This document shows positions 34,362 through 45,034 of a DNA stretch of 64,000 nucleotides, piece by piece. This stretch comes from Dechloromonas sp. A34 (GTDB lineage Bacteria > Pseudomonadota > Gammaproteobacteria > Burkholderiales > Rhodocyclaceae). The first letter of the stretch is position 1. Each line of letters begins with the position of its first letter. A program made the translations under genes and the position numbers. The stretch is from contig NZ_CP102486.1 in assembly GCF_026261605.1 (NCBI RefSeq), forward strand, positions 3,534,001 to 3,598,000, written 5' to 3'. The notes beneath the pieces are model-generated. The model saw only the letters and a list, made by a program, of their open reading frames with translations. It was not told where the DNA came from and searched no databases.

Positions 34362-37124
34362 TCAGGTAGCAGATAGCGCCATCGCTTCAAGCTGCGCCAG
34401 GTGTTCGCGAACCTTTTTGGCATAAGTGGCACCTTCGGTATTTCGCCATACCCGGTCGAGCGCCTCCGGGAACAGTTGCCGGACCAGGGCCGGCCCATCG
34501 ACCCCGGCCAGCAAGGCGCCTTCGTCGGCCGGCGCAGCCAGTGGAACGCCGGCATCGATCCAGCGCCGACGCAATCCCGAGGCGATCGCCTCGGGCACGC
34601 CAGGCCGGCCGTCAGCGCCCGCCAGCAATCCCTCCGCCACCCGGGCCGCCAGATCTGCATAGAACTGCAGGGTGTAATCGTCTGGATCGCGAGGTTCGAC
34701 CTGGAAGCGATAGGCATGCTCGATGGCCAGCGCGTAGTGCTCTATTGCCCCCGCAGCATCGCCCCGGGCAAAGGCCACATCGCCGAGCAGCTGATGGTCC
34801 AGCGCCACGACCTCGTGATCGCCGCCGTCGAGCCCCAGGGCAAGCGACTCCGCGCATAGCGGTGGTATCGCTTCATAGTCGCCAGCATCGCCGAGGGTGT
34901 CGGCGAGATGGAACAGAATCCAGGCGATGTTCCATTGCTCGTCGTCCTGGCGAAACAGGCTGAGCGCTTCCCGGTATAACGCTTCGGCGGCCTTGACATC
35001 ACGCTCGCCGAAGCGCGCTGCTTCGGCCAGGAAAATGTCTGTCAAGGCACGGACATGCCGGGCGCTGGCATTCTGCAACTGGGCAGCATCGCCATCGAGG
35101 GCGCTCAAGCCGCGCAAGGCATGGATCGTCTCGGCGACTTCCGGCCAGGAGCCACTGTTGCGATCGACCGTCTCCTTCGGGTAAGCCCGCTTGAAACGAT
35201 GCAACAGATCCAGCCCCTGGACCCGCCGCTCCAGCCGGGGGTCGGCTGCGGACCGCGACGGGTCGCTGGCGGTAAGACTCAGGCGATTCTCCCATTCGAG
35301 TAGCAACTCGTCGCAGAAGTCGAAGCCTTCGTCGGTAAAGCAGCTCCACCACCAGAACCCGTCGAACCAGACATGCAGGAAGGACAAACTGGCCTCGCTG
35401 TCATAACCGGTCTGGGAGAAGTAATAGAGCCAGTTGTCCTGGCAATCCTGCCACTCCGGATTCTCGTAGCGATACATCGCCCCGTAGCTGCTGTCGTCGC
35501 CCTCCTGGAACGACTGCTCGAGGCTCTGCAAGCGCGCCAGGTAATGGGCGGCAGCCAGGCGGTTCAGGGCTTGTGCTCGTTCGGTGGGCAATTTCGTCCG
35601 AATGTACTCGGCAATCACCCGGTGCATCGAGTAACGCCGGTCATTGCCACTCTTCGAATGCTCGTCGTCGTATCTCACCTCGTCGATCAGTCCGGCATTG
35701 GCAAGTTCGACCAGTGCACGGGTCGACGTCCCGGTGATCTGTTCGGCCAGGCTACTGCTGAACCAGGAGGGATCGGGACGCAGTACGGACAACGCCTCCA
35801 GGGCGCCGCGCAGGACATCCCCCGGCAAGAGCTCCGCTTCGTTCAGCGAAGTCTCCTTGCCCAGAGCTATGTAGCTGGCTTCGATGACCTCACCCAAGGT
35901 GAAGTTGTGGTCCTCGACAAATTCCAGCGGTTTTTTCCGGCGGAACATCGCGGCGATATTGACCAGGTATTGCTCGACGCTGCGCACCGCGTGCTCGTTG
36001 TCACCCTCCGCCTTCAGCATGTTGCCGATCAGGACCAAGGCGATGGGCAAGCCGCCGACGCGGCCGACCAGTTGCCTGAGCAAATCCGGGGCGAGGCCGA
36101 CTGAATTCGGGGCAAACTCGGCGAGCAGCGCCAAGCCGTCAGTATCGTCCAGGGTCGGCACGGTGATCACCTGGCCAACCGTCGGCATCAGTTCGCGAGC
36201 CACCTTGGGAAAGCGGGTCGTCACCACGTAGGCACAGCCTTCGCCGCCAAGCTTGAAATATTCGCCCGCCTCGGTACTCCAGACATCGTCCACCACCAGC
36301 AATAGCCGGCGCTGATCGATAGCCTGCACGATCAGGTCGCTCAATTCCTCGAGACTCGCCGCCTTCTCCAGTTGCTCGTCGGTGAAGCCGAGGGCGGTTG
36401 CCCACTTGCGCAGTTGCCGCCGGACGTCCGGGTCAGCCCCGAGGTGGGCCCACAACACCCCGTCGGGAAAGCGTTGGTTGATCTCGCCATTCTGGATCAG
36501 CTCCGCCGCAACCGCCGTCTTGCCCACCCCGGCCAGGTAGACAAAGGCGAACTCACGACGGCCGTGCTGCAGCCCGTCGAGCACCGCCTTGACCTGGACA
36601 GTGCGTCCGACCAACTTATGTTGCGGAATGCGCAGGCGTGGCGCCGGTATCCTCTGAACTGGCTGCTTGGCCAATACATGCTGAATTCCTGCACTCAACT
36701 CGGCGATCAACGAGGTAATGTCATTGAATTCCGCCGGCCGCACCGGGTCGGTAACCTCGCTGCGAAAATCCTTGAGGCGCTGGTAGCGTTCGGGATTCTC
36801 GAAATCGGTCAGGCTCATATCGGTTGCGCCCTTGCTCATCAGCACCACCCGCGGAATGCCCAAACGACCGGCCTGGCGGAACTCGAGCTGGGTGATCGAC
36901 AGACCCTCGGGGTTATCCGTCGGCGGCACGAAGCCAAGGCGAAAACCGATGATCAGGACATAGACATCGCTAGCCTTGATGTCGTCCAGGCAACTCTTGA
37001 CGACGCTCTCGTCATCCGCGACATAGCTATGTTTTACCTGATGATTTTTCTCCAGCCAATTGGCGACCGCCGCCCGTTCGGCCTTCAGGTCAAGCAGGGT
37101 GGACGAGAGATAGACGACCGCCAT
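34362..37124 (-). CDS. NLR-like STAND NTPase: DUF4062 + NB-ARC + TPR-like C-terminus
   Basis: A 920-residue cytoplasmic protein. The N-terminus (~1-110: VYLSSTLLDLKAERAAV, ASDVYVLIIGFRLGF, SITQLEFRQA) matches DUF4062, a TIR-like fold. An NB-ARC domain follows: P-loop YLAGVGKT (Lys202), Walker B LLLVVDDVW (Asp279-280), GLPIALVLIG and an MHD-like MHRV (500-503). The C-terminal ~380 residues are helical with TPR-like stretches. Proteins of this plan are candidate innate-immunity or signalling switches, where ligand binding by the C-terminus drives oligomerisation of the effector. Oddity: the first Gly of the P-loop (GxxxxGKT) is replaced by Tyr196. Translated 3 bp after the monooxygenase-fold gene. 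No phage or defence neighbour is obvious. Confidence 0.8.
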   Translation of the reverse strand: MAVVYLSSTLLDLKAERAAVANWLEKNHQVKHSYVADDESVVKSCLDDIKASDVYVLIIGFRLGFVPPTDNPEGLSITQLEFRQAGRLGIPRVVLMSKGATDMSLTDFENPERYQRLKDFRSEVTDPVRPAEFNDITSLIAELSAGIQHVLAKQPVQRIPAPRLRIPQHKLVGRTVQVKAVLDGLQHGRREFAFVYLAGVGKTAVAAELIQNGEINQRFPDGVLWAHLGADPDVRRQLRKWATALGFTDEQLEKAASLEELSDLIVQAIDQRRLLLVVDDVWSTEAGEYFKLGGEGCAYVVTTRFPKVARELMPTVGQVITVPTLDDTDGLALLAEFAPNSVGLAPDLLRQLVGRVGGLPIALVLIGNMLKAEGDNEHAVRSVEQYLVNIAAMFRRKKPLEFVEDHNFTLGEVIEASYIALGKETSLNEAELLPGDVLRGALEALSVLRPDPSWFSSSLAEQITGTSTRALVELANAGLIDEVRYDDEHSKSGNDRRYSMHRVIAEYIRTKLPTERAQALNRLAAAHYLARLQSLEQSFQEGDDSSYGAMYRYENPEWQDCQDNWLYYFSQTGYDSEASLSFLHVWFDGFWWWSCFTDEGFDFCDELLLEWENRLSLTASDPSRSAADPRLERRVQGLDLLHRFKRAYPKETVDRNSGSWPEVAETIHALRGLSALDGDAAQLQNASARHVRALTDIFLAEAARFGERDVKAAEALYREALSLFRQDDEQWNIAWILFHLADTLGDAGDYEAIPPLCAESLALGLDGGDHEVVALDHQLLGDVAFARGDAAGAIEHYALAIEHAYRFQVEPRDPDDYTLQFYADLAARVAEGLLAGADGRPGVPEAIASGLRRRWIDAGVPLAAPADEGALLAGVDGPALVRQLFPEALDRVWRNTEGATYAKKVREHLAQLEAMALSAT

Positions 37125-37127
37125 GAC

Positions 37128-37457
37128 TCAGCTTTTGCCGGCAAAGGAATAGGCGCGGAGCGGTTCGCAAACCTGTATCTCGTAGCTGGCGAAAAACTCG
37201 TCGCGGCCCCGCTGCTGCATGGCCACATGCTCCGGCTGGTTGCGCCAGGCCAGCAGGGAGTCCATGTCGCTGAACTCGATGATCGACAGGCACTCACCGT
37301 CGCCGGCGGCGAAATCCTTGTAGGAGAGGAAGCCCGGCATCGCGCTGGCCAGTTCATACATCCGGGTGCCCGCAGCCTCCAGGGCCTCGAGGTCGGCGTC
37401 TGGGCGCAGACGGGAGCGAAAGACGATGACCAGCTTGTTCTCGGCAACTGATTTCAT
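37128..37457 (-). CDS. Antibiotic biosynthesis monooxygenase (ABM)-fold protein
   Basis: A 109-residue protein with the dimeric alpha/beta-barrel ABM pattern: VIVFRSRLRPDADLEALEAAG, MPGFLSYKDFAAGDGECLSIIEFSDMDSLLAWRNQPEH. Family members include quinol monooxygenases and many of unknown role. The ATG at 37457 is preferred because GGAGG lies 6 nt before it; an ATG two codons upstream abuts the same site. Only 3 bp separate it from the NLR-like gene, so both are made from one mRNA. Whether it is an effector, partner or unrelated passenger of the NLR-like protein is not known. Confidence 0.75.
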   Translation of the reverse strand: MKSVAENKLVIVFRSRLRPDADLEALEAAGTRMYELASAMPGFLSYKDFAAGDGECLSIIEFSDMDSLLAWRNQPEHVAMQQRGRDEFFASYEIQVCEPLRAYSFAGKS

Positions 37458-37584
37458 GCTCATCCTCCTTTGGCAAATGGAACCGCGGGTACTTGGAATT
37501 CTGGATGGCGGGTTGCGACAATGCATCTGTTGTTCCTCAGACGCCGACAATGACAAAAGGTGCCCCGTGGAGGATAGCCCCCGT

Positions 37585-37602
37585 TGTGCGGAAATCCGCA
37601 CA
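37585..37602. promoter_or_regulatory. Perfect 18-bp palindrome, candidate enhancer site
   Basis: TGTGCGGAAATCCGCACA, a perfect inverted repeat with 8-bp arms and an AA centre, about 95 bp upstream of a sigma54-type promoter. The spacing suits a binding site for a sigma54 activator such as the DctD-like regulator encoded at the end of the same gene run. The rest of the 306-bp interval 37458-37763 shows nothing beyond this and the promoter. Confidence 0.55.
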
Positions 37603-37695
37603 CGGCAAGCAGAAGATTCTGAAAACCCGCATCGCCAGCTTGCGCAACACCATAGAACAACCAGCAAATTCAACAAGTTGGCTATCTGTTCAGTC

Positions 37696-37711
37696 TGGCA
37701 CATCTCCTGCA
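37696..37711 (+). promoter_or_regulatory. Sigma54 (-24/-12) promoter
   Basis: TGGCACATCTCCTGCA has the GG and GC doublets exactly ten bases apart, as in the TGGCAC-N5-TTGCA consensus. It lies 52 bp before the ATG of the ABC substrate-binding protein. A sigma54-dependent activator gene five genes downstream supports its use. Confidence 0.65.
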
Positions 37712-37763
37712 AACAGTATTGGCAACCGCGTCGCGGTCCACGAAAACTCTGGAGGAGATATCC

Positions 37764-38744
37764 ATGCAAAAGTCCATCCGTCTTGCCCTGCTCGCCGCCT
37801 TTGGCCTCAGCGCCCCGCTCGCCGTTCTGGCGCAAACGCCGGACGTCGTCCGGCTCGGCAACCTGAAATTCGCCCACTACGGCGCCGTCTCCTATATGAA
37901 GGAGGCCTGCGGCAAGTACAACCTGAAGGTCGAGGAGCGGATGTTCCCCAAGGGGCCGGACATCATGCCGGCCATCGTCGCCGGCGAGGTCGATATCGCC
38001 GCACTGGCCTCCGACGGCGCCATCTCCGGCCGCGCCAACGGCGTCCAGATCTATACCGTGGCCGGTTTCGCCAAGGGTGGCGCGCGCATCGTCGCCGGCG
38101 TCGACAGCGGCATCAAGTCGCTGGCCGACATGAAGGGCAAGAAGGTCGGCGTCACCCGTGGCGGCGCTCACGAACTGCTGCTCTACGCGGAACTCGAAAA
38201 GGCCGGATTGACCTGGTCCGACAAGCCGGGCAAGGACGTGCAGATCGTTTTTCTGGCCTTCGCCGACTTGAACCAGGCGCTGGCCGCCAAGCAGATCGAC
38301 GCCATGAACCAGTCCGAACCGCAGTCCTCGCAGGCGCTCAACAAGAAGTTCGGGGTCGAGGTCATGAAGCCCTACACCACGGCGATGGGCGAGCCGGTGC
38401 GCCTGCTGGTGATGACCGAGAAGATGTACAACGAGAAGAAGGATGTCGCCCAGCGCCTGATGAAGTGCTTCGTCGAGACCACCGCGCTGTTCAACAAGGA
38501 CACGGCACTAGCTGACAAATACGTACGCGAGTCGATGTTCAAGGGCCAGATCAGCTCCCAGGATTTCAAGGATGCGATGGACAACGCCGACTACACCTAC
38601 GACGTGACCCTGGAGCACATCGACATCACCACCGACTTCATGCAGAAGTACGGCGTCGGCCGCATGGCCAAGCCGCCCAAGGCCGCCGAATGGGTCAAGC
38701 TCGATCTGTTGCAGAAGGCCAAGACTGACCTCAAGGTCAAGTGA
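37764..38744 (+). CDS. ABC transporter periplasmic substrate-binding protein (NitT/TauT type)
   Basis: A 326-residue exported protein, signal peptide MQKSIRLALLAAFGLSAPLAVLAQ, with the SsuA/THI5-like two-lobe pattern (ADMKGKKVGVTRGGAHELLL, NQALAAKQIDAMNQSEPQSSQ). The start at 37764 follows GGAGGAG by 7 nt. It is the first gene of a run of permease, ATPase, sensor kinase, isomerase and sigma54 activator. NitT/TauT-family proteins bind nitrate, sulphonates, thiamine precursors, aromatic acids and others; the ligand cannot be read from this sequence. An aromatic or dicarboxylic acid is suggested only by the neighbours. Confidence 0.85.
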   Translation: MQKSIRLALLAAFGLSAPLAVLAQTPDVVRLGNLKFAHYGAVSYMKEACGKYNLKVEERMFPKGPDIMPAIVAGEVDIAALASDGAISGRANGVQIYTVAGFAKGGARIVAGVDSGIKSLADMKGKKVGVTRGGAHELLLYAELEKAGLTWSDKPGKDVQIVFLAFADLNQALAAKQIDAMNQSEPQSSQALNKKFGVEVMKPYTTAMGEPVRLLVMTEKMYNEKKDVAQRLMKCFVETTALFNKDTALADKYVRESMFKGQISSQDFKDAMDNADYTYDVTLEHIDITTDFMQKYGVGRMAKPPKAAEWVKLDLLQKAKTDLKVK

Positions 38745-38751
38745 GGACGCC

Positions 38752-39564
38752 ATGCAAAAACTCAAAGACTTTGCCCACGGTGCCCTGGTCCCGGTGCTGC
38801 TACTGATCCTCTGGGAAGCAGGCTCCCGCCTCGGCCTCTTCTCGGAAGTTCTGCTGCCGTCGCCGACCGCCGTCGCCATCAAGTGGTGGGCCTACCTGCT
38901 GCCCGGCCAGGCACAGGAGGCCGGCCAGAGCACGCTGGCCTGGCTGCTCTCCGGTGAATTGCCGCATGACGCCTACTCAAGCCTGTTCCGCGTCATCGCC
39001 GGCTTCCTGATCGGCGCCGGGCTGGCCCTGCCACTCGGCCTGCTGATGGGCGCCAGCCCCCGCATCTACGAGCTGTTCAACCCGCTGATGCAGATCCTGC
39101 GACCGATTCCGCCGATCGCCTACATTCCGCTGGCGATCCTCTGGTTCGGCCTGGGCAACCCGCCGTCCTTCTTCCTGATCGCCATCGGCGCCTTTTTCCC
39201 GGTGCTGATGAACACCATCGCCGGCGTCCGCCAGGTCGACGGCATCTTCCTGCGCGCCGCGAGGAATCTCGGGGTCAATCAATGGACGATGTTCACCCGC
39301 GTCATTCTCCCTGCCGCGACACCCTACATCCTGGCCGGCGTGCGCATCGGCATCGGTACGGCATTCATCGTGGTGATCGTCTCCGAAATGATCGCAGTCA
39401 ATGACGGCCTCGGCTTCCGCATCCTCGAAGCGCGGGAGTTCATGTGGTCGGACAAGATCATCGCCGGCATGATCACCATCGGCCTGCTCGGCCTCTTCAT
39501 CGACACCGCGGTCAGCCGCCTGAACAACCATCTGCTGCGCTGGCACCGCGGCCTGGAGCACTAA
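38752..39564 (+). CDS. ABC transporter permease (NitT/TauT/SsuC type)
   Basis: A 270-residue inner-membrane protein with about six helices and the binding-protein-dependent transport signature near residues 165-190 (RAARNLGVNQWTMFTRVILPAATPYI), containing the EAA-like coupling loop. It lies 7 bp after the substrate-binding protein gene and 1 bp before the ATPase gene. It forms the channel of the uptake system. Confidence 0.9.
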   Translation: MQKLKDFAHGALVPVLLLILWEAGSRLGLFSEVLLPSPTAVAIKWWAYLLPGQAQEAGQSTLAWLLSGELPHDAYSSLFRVIAGFLIGAGLALPLGLLMGASPRIYELFNPLMQILRPIPPIAYIPLAILWFGLGNPPSFFLIAIGAFFPVLMNTIAGVRQVDGIFLRAARNLGVNQWTMFTRVILPAATPYILAGVRIGIGTAFIVVIVSEMIAVNDGLGFRILEAREFMWSDKIIAGMITIGLLGLFIDTAVSRLNNHLLRWHRGLEH

Positions 39565-39565
39565 C

Positions 39566-40357
39566 ATGGCCCAAATCATCGTCAACAATGTCCAGAAAAT
39601 CTTCAAGACGCCGGGCAAGGATGTCGTCGCGCTGAAGGACATCAATCTCGAAATCAAGGCCGGCGAATTCGTCTGCTTGCTCGGCCCCTCCGGCTGCGGC
39701 AAATCGACCCTGCTCAACGCGGTGGCCGGCTTCGCGCTGCCCTCGACCGGCGAGATCACCGTCGAAGGCAAGAAGATCACCGGTCCCGGTCCGGATCGCG
39801 GCATGGTTTTCCAGGAGTACGCGCTCTTCCCGTGGATGACCGTCGGCCAGAACATCGCCTTCGGCCTCGAAATCCAGAAGAAGGACAAAGCCGAGATCGA
39901 CCTCACGGTCAATCAGCTGCTCGACCTGCTGCACCTCAGAGACTTCCGCGACCGCTTCCCGAAGGACCTCTCCGGCGGCATGCGCCAGCGCGTCGCCATC
40001 GCCCGCGTGCTCGCCCTCGATTCGCCGATCATGCTGATGGACGAGCCGTTCGGCGCCCTCGACGCGCTGACCCGGCGCAACCTGCAGGACGAACTGCTAC
40101 GCATCTGGAACAAACTGGGCAAGACCATCCTTTTCGTGACGCACTCGATCGAGGAGTCGATCTACCTGGCCGACCGCATCGTAGTGATGACTTATCGCCC
40201 CGGCACGGTCAAGCGCGACCAGTACGTCGACATGCCCCGGCCGCGCGATCCGTCGTCGGCTGCCTTCAACGACCTCAAGCGCGAACTCGGCCGGCTGGTC
40301 ATGGAAGAACAGCAACGCCATGCCAACGACGAGCTGAAGCTGGCGGCGGTCGACTGA
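39566..40357 (+). CDS. ABC transporter ATP-binding protein (NitT/TauT/SsuB type)
   Basis: A 263-residue cytoplasmic ATPase: Walker A GPSGCGKST, Q-loop FQEYALFPWMTV, signature LSGGMRQR, Walker B IMLMDEPFGALD, H-loop VTHSIEES. Full length for the SsuB/TauB group. It energises the uptake system encoded just upstream and is followed 31 bp later by the sensor kinase gene. Confidence 0.92.
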   Translation: MAQIIVNNVQKIFKTPGKDVVALKDINLEIKAGEFVCLLGPSGCGKSTLLNAVAGFALPSTGEITVEGKKITGPGPDRGMVFQEYALFPWMTVGQNIAFGLEIQKKDKAEIDLTVNQLLDLLHLRDFRDRFPKDLSGGMRQRVAIARVLALDSPIMLMDEPFGALDALTRRNLQDELLRIWNKLGKTILFVTHSIEESIYLADRIVVMTYRPGTVKRDQYVDMPRPRDPSSAAFNDLKRELGRLVMEEQQRHANDELKLAAVD

Positions 40358-40388
40358 GAAACCCGGCGAGAATCGGTAGGATGTCGGG

Positions 40389-42218
40389 GTGACTCCCAGC
40401 GAACCCGCCCCGCCCTTCGATTTCAGACGCCACCCCCTGCTCCTGCTCGGGGTGGCGGTGGCTTTCTGCCTGCTGCTCGGCTGGCTGGCCTACCGGGTTT
40501 TCTTCGACATCTACCTGGCCAATGAACGGCACGTCTCGGCCCAGCGCCTCGACGCTTTCGCGCTCTCGCTCGAAGCCACGCTCGCCCGCCACGAGTCGCT
40601 GCCCGGCCTGCTCGCCCTCGATCCCTCGCTCGCCGCCGTGCTCCGCGAGCCGGCCAACGCGCAGCGTATCGCCGCCGCCAATGCCTATCTCGAAGCCGCC
40701 CAACAAGGTGCGGCAGTCGCCGTCACCTTCCTGATCGACATCCGGGGCAACACGCTGGCCGCCAGCAACTGGCGTTTGCCGCGCAGCTTCGTCGGCCACA
40801 ACTATGCCTTCCGCCCCTATTTCCGGGACGCGCTGAAGGACGGCCTAGGCCGCTTCTACGGCGTCGGCGTCACCACCGGCGAGCCCGGCTATTTTCTCGC
40901 CGCCCCGGTCCGCGACCAGGGCAAGGTGCTCGGCGTCATCGTCCTCAAGGTTGGCCTCGAAGCCATGGAACAGGCCCTGGCCGGGGCCGGCGACACGCTG
41001 TTGCTGACCGACGCCGACGGCATCGTCTTTCTGTCCTCCGATCGCAAGCTGCGCTACCGCACGCTGGCCCCTCTTTCCGCAGCCGTCACCGCCCGTCTGG
41101 CCGAAACCAGGCAGTACGGCGTGCAGACCATCACACCGCTCGCTGCCAAGGCAATGCCGACGACGCCGAGCGAGCTGCTGCCGATTGCGTTGCCCGGTGA
41201 AGCGCCCCGCCAGCGACTGATCCACACCCGGCCGGTCGGCAGCCTGGGCTGGCAGGTCGTCCAGTTGGGCGACCCGAGCGAGGCCCGGGTCGCGGCAATC
41301 GGGGCCGGCAGCGCCGTCGCCTTCGCTGCCGCCTTCATGCTCGGCCTGGCCGCCCACTTTCGCCACCGCAGCCGGCGCCGAGAAGAACTGCGCCGCGTTT
41401 ACGCCGAGCTCGAAAGCCGCATCGCCGAACGCACGGCCGACCTCACCGAACAGGTGGCCGCCCTCGAAAGCACCAAGGCCATCCTGCGCGAAACGCGCGA
41501 TGCCGCGGTCCAGGCCGGCAAACTGGCGACGCTCGGCCAGATGTCGGCCGGCATCAGCCACGAACTGAACCAGCCGCTGGCCGCGCTGCAAACCTTCGCC
41601 GACAACGCGTCCGCCCTGCTCGCCCGCGGCCGTCACGAGGAAGTTGCCGAGAACCTGCAAATGATCAGCGAACTGGTCGACCGCACCGGGCGCATCGTCC
41701 GTCAGTTGAAGACCTTCGCCCGCAAGGAGGCGCCGACGCCGCAGCCGGTCACCGTCGCCAGCGCCATCGAGCACGCGCTGATGATCGTCGAGCCGCGGCG
41801 CAGGGAAACCGCCGCCCGCATTGCCGTTGCCAGCGTTGTCCCGCATCTGCAGGTACTCGCCGAAGCCGGCCGCCTGGAGCAGGTGCTGGTCAACCTGCTG
41901 CGCAACGGGCTGGATGCGATGGCCGGGCAGGCTGAACCTTTGCTCGAAATTGATGCCCATGGTATAGGCAACCGGGTCGCCATCGACATCCGCGATCATG
42001 GCCCCGGCCTGCCCGATGAAGTCCGCCACCATCTTTTCGAACCTTTTTACACCACCAAGCCGGCCGGTGAAGGCCTCGGCCTCGGTCTGGCCATTTCGCT
42101 GACCATCGTCGAGAGTTACGGCGGCACGCTGAGTGCGCACAATGTGCCCGACGGCGGTGCCGTTTTCGTGCTGACGCTGCCCGCCGCAGGAGACGCCCAT
42201 GCCGCATCTGACGCTTGA
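40389..42218 (+). CDS. DctB-type sensor histidine kinase
   Basis: A 609-residue membrane kinase starting at GTG. It has an N-terminal helix (LLLLGVAVAFCLLLGWLAYRVFF), a large periplasmic double-Cache domain (~45-300, with VGHNYAFRPYFRDAL and GEPGYFLAAPV as in DctB), a second helix, a coiled coil, HisKA (GISHELNQPL, His391) and HATPase. DctB proteins sense C4-dicarboxylates and phosphorylate DctD. Here the kinase gene is split from its DctD-like partner by a small isomerase gene that overlaps both. It follows the ABC transporter genes, so the ligand may be the transported compound. Confidence 0.85.
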   Translation: MTPSEPAPPFDFRRHPLLLLGVAVAFCLLLGWLAYRVFFDIYLANERHVSAQRLDAFALSLEATLARHESLPGLLALDPSLAAVLREPANAQRIAAANAYLEAAQQGAAVAVTFLIDIRGNTLAASNWRLPRSFVGHNYAFRPYFRDALKDGLGRFYGVGVTTGEPGYFLAAPVRDQGKVLGVIVLKVGLEAMEQALAGAGDTLLLTDADGIVFLSSDRKLRYRTLAPLSAAVTARLAETRQYGVQTITPLAAKAMPTTPSELLPIALPGEAPRQRLIHTRPVGSLGWQVVQLGDPSEARVAAIGAGSAVAFAAAFMLGLAAHFRHRSRRREELRRVYAELESRIAERTADLTEQVAALESTKAILRETRDAAVQAGKLATLGQMSAGISHELNQPLAALQTFADNASALLARGRHEEVAENLQMISELVDRTGRIVRQLKTFARKEAPTPQPVTVASAIEHALMIVEPRRRETAARIAVASVVPHLQVLAEAGRLEQVLVNLLRNGLDAMAGQAEPLLEIDAHGIGNRVAIDIRDHGPGLPDEVRHHLFEPFYTTKPAGEGLGLGLAISLTIVESYGGTLSAHNVPDGGAVFVLTLPAAGDAHAASDA

Positions 42219-42553
42219 ATACACCAACAATCTCGACAACTTCGACCCGGCCGGCGCCCTGGCGGCGCTCAACGAAGCCCTGTTCGACTCCGGGCTGTTC
42301 GGTGAGTCCGACATCAAGAGCCGTGCCATCGCGCTCAGTACTTTCCGGACCGGCGTCAACGGCACCCGGCGCGCCTTCATCCATGTCCGTATCGCCCTGC
42401 TCTCGGGCCGGACCAGCGAGGCCCGCAAGACCCTGGCTGACGCCGCGCTGGCCGCGCTCCAGGGCGAAATCGACGATCAACCGGGAACCGAACTCCAGCT
42501 CAGCGTCGAAACCGTCGACCTCGACCGCCCGAGCTACGCAAAGGCCGTCCTCA

Positions 42554-42561
<8 letters not shown>
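42199..42561 (+). CDS. 5-carboxymethyl-2-hydroxymuconate isomerase-like protein (tautomerase superfamily)
   Basis: A 120-residue protein beginning MPHLTLEYTNNL, the conserved start of CHMI (HpaF), in which the N-terminal Pro after Met removal is the catalytic base. Length matches the family. CHMI acts in the homoprotocatechuate pathway. It overlaps the kinase gene by 20 bp and the activator gene by 8 bp, so it is translated with the two-component system rather than with catabolic genes; no other hpa gene is in the window. It may serve an aromatic substrate imported by the ABC transporter, or have been recruited to a signalling role; both are inference. Confidence 0.8.
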
Positions 42562-43876
<1,315 letters not shown>

Positions 43877-43929
43877 GCCGCCTCGGCGAGCCGGGATTCC
43901 ACTCCGGTGCTTGGGATAGAATCGCCAGA

Positions 43930-45033
43930 ATGTCGAATATGTCCGAGACTGCAACAACTCACGCCACGCCCGCTGCCGGGGTCCGCTGGACCTGGGATTT
44001 CGGCCCGGACTTGTCCGCCGCCGATTCCGCCGCTCTGCTGCCCCTGCTCGCCGCACTCGCCGAGCACGGCACGCTGGGCCGGGCCGCCGCCACCGTCGGT
44101 ACCTCCTACCGGGCGGCCTGGGGCCTGTTGCGGCGCTGCGAGGCAGGCTTCGGCAAAAGCCTGGTACTCAAGGCGCGCGGACGAGGAACCCTGCTTTCCG
44201 CATTCGGCGAACAGCTGGTCGAGCTCGACAACGCGGCGCGGGCGTCGCTCGCCGAAACGCATGCCCCGTGGACGACGCGACTGCAGGAGACGCTGTTCCC
44301 CGCCATCACGCCACCGCCCGAACGCCTGCGCATCGCGGCCAGCCACGATCTGGCCCTCGCCGACTGGATCGAAAACGGCCGCCACGTCAGCGTCGACCTG
44401 TTCTGGCGCGGCAGCGAGGAAGCGCTCGCCGCCCTCACCCGCGGCGAATGCGATGTCGCCGGCTTTCATTTGCCGGAAACCTGGACGCCCGAACAGACGA
44501 CCGCCTGGCTGGGACGCTGGCTGAAAGCACGGCAGTACGTGGCCTTTCCGGCCATGCGTCGGCAGCATGGGCTGCTGGTGGCCACCGGCAACCCGTTCGG
44601 CGTGCAGTCGGTGGCCGATGTTGCCCGCCTCGGCCTGCGCATGGTCAACCGCCAGCGCGGCTCGGGAACGCGCAGCATGATCGACCAGTTGCTGGCCGCC
44701 AATCAACTCAGCGCCAAGGAAATCCCCGGTTACGCCCACGAGGAGTTCACGCATGACGCGGTCGCCGCCACCGTGGCCAGCGGCCAGGCCGATGTCGGTT
44801 TCGGCATCGCCGCCGCCGCAGCCCGCTACGACCTGTGCTTCGTGGCGCTGACCTGGGATCGCTACTATTTGGCGCTGCGCACCGGCATTGCCCACAGCCC
44901 GGCCGTTCGCCATCTGCTCCGCCGCCTCCAGGGCAACACCTTCCACCAGCGCCTGGCGGCGATGGCCGGCTACGAGGCTTTGGCCGGCATCGAACCGCTG
45001 CCCTGGGAGCAGCTGCTCGCCGCGCCGGCCTGA
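43930..45033 (+). CDS. ModE-like HTH regulator with PBP-type ligand domain
   Basis: A 367-residue regulator. The N-terminal winged-helix region (LLAALAEHGTLGRAAATVGTSYRAAWGLLRRCEAGFGKSLVL) is of ModE/LysR type. From ~135 a periplasmic-binding-protein-like domain follows (ADVARLGLRMVNRQRGSGTRSMIDQLLAAN, HDAVAATVASGQADVGFGI), the PBP-like domain otherwise seen in molybdate-related and MerR-fused regulators. Such proteins bind small anions or organic ligands. It lies 53 bp after the activator gene and converges on the dicarboxylate carrier gene with a 1-bp gap. A role in controlling the adjacent transporters is possible; the ligand (molybdate, tungstate or other) is not shown. Confidence 0.7.
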   Translation: MSNMSETATTHATPAAGVRWTWDFGPDLSAADSAALLPLLAALAEHGTLGRAAATVGTSYRAAWGLLRRCEAGFGKSLVLKARGRGTLLSAFGEQLVELDNAARASLAETHAPWTTRLQETLFPAITPPPERLRIAASHDLALADWIENGRHVSVDLFWRGSEEALAALTRGECDVAGFHLPETWTPEQTTAWLGRWLKARQYVAFPAMRRQHGLLVATGNPFGVQSVADVARLGLRMVNRQRGSGTRSMIDQLLAANQLSAKEIPGYAHEEFTHDAVAATVASGQADVGFGIAAAAARYDLCFVALTWDRYYLALRTGIAHSPAVRHLLRRLQGNTFHQRLAAMAGYEALAGIEPLPWEQLLAAPA

Positions 45034-45034
45034 A

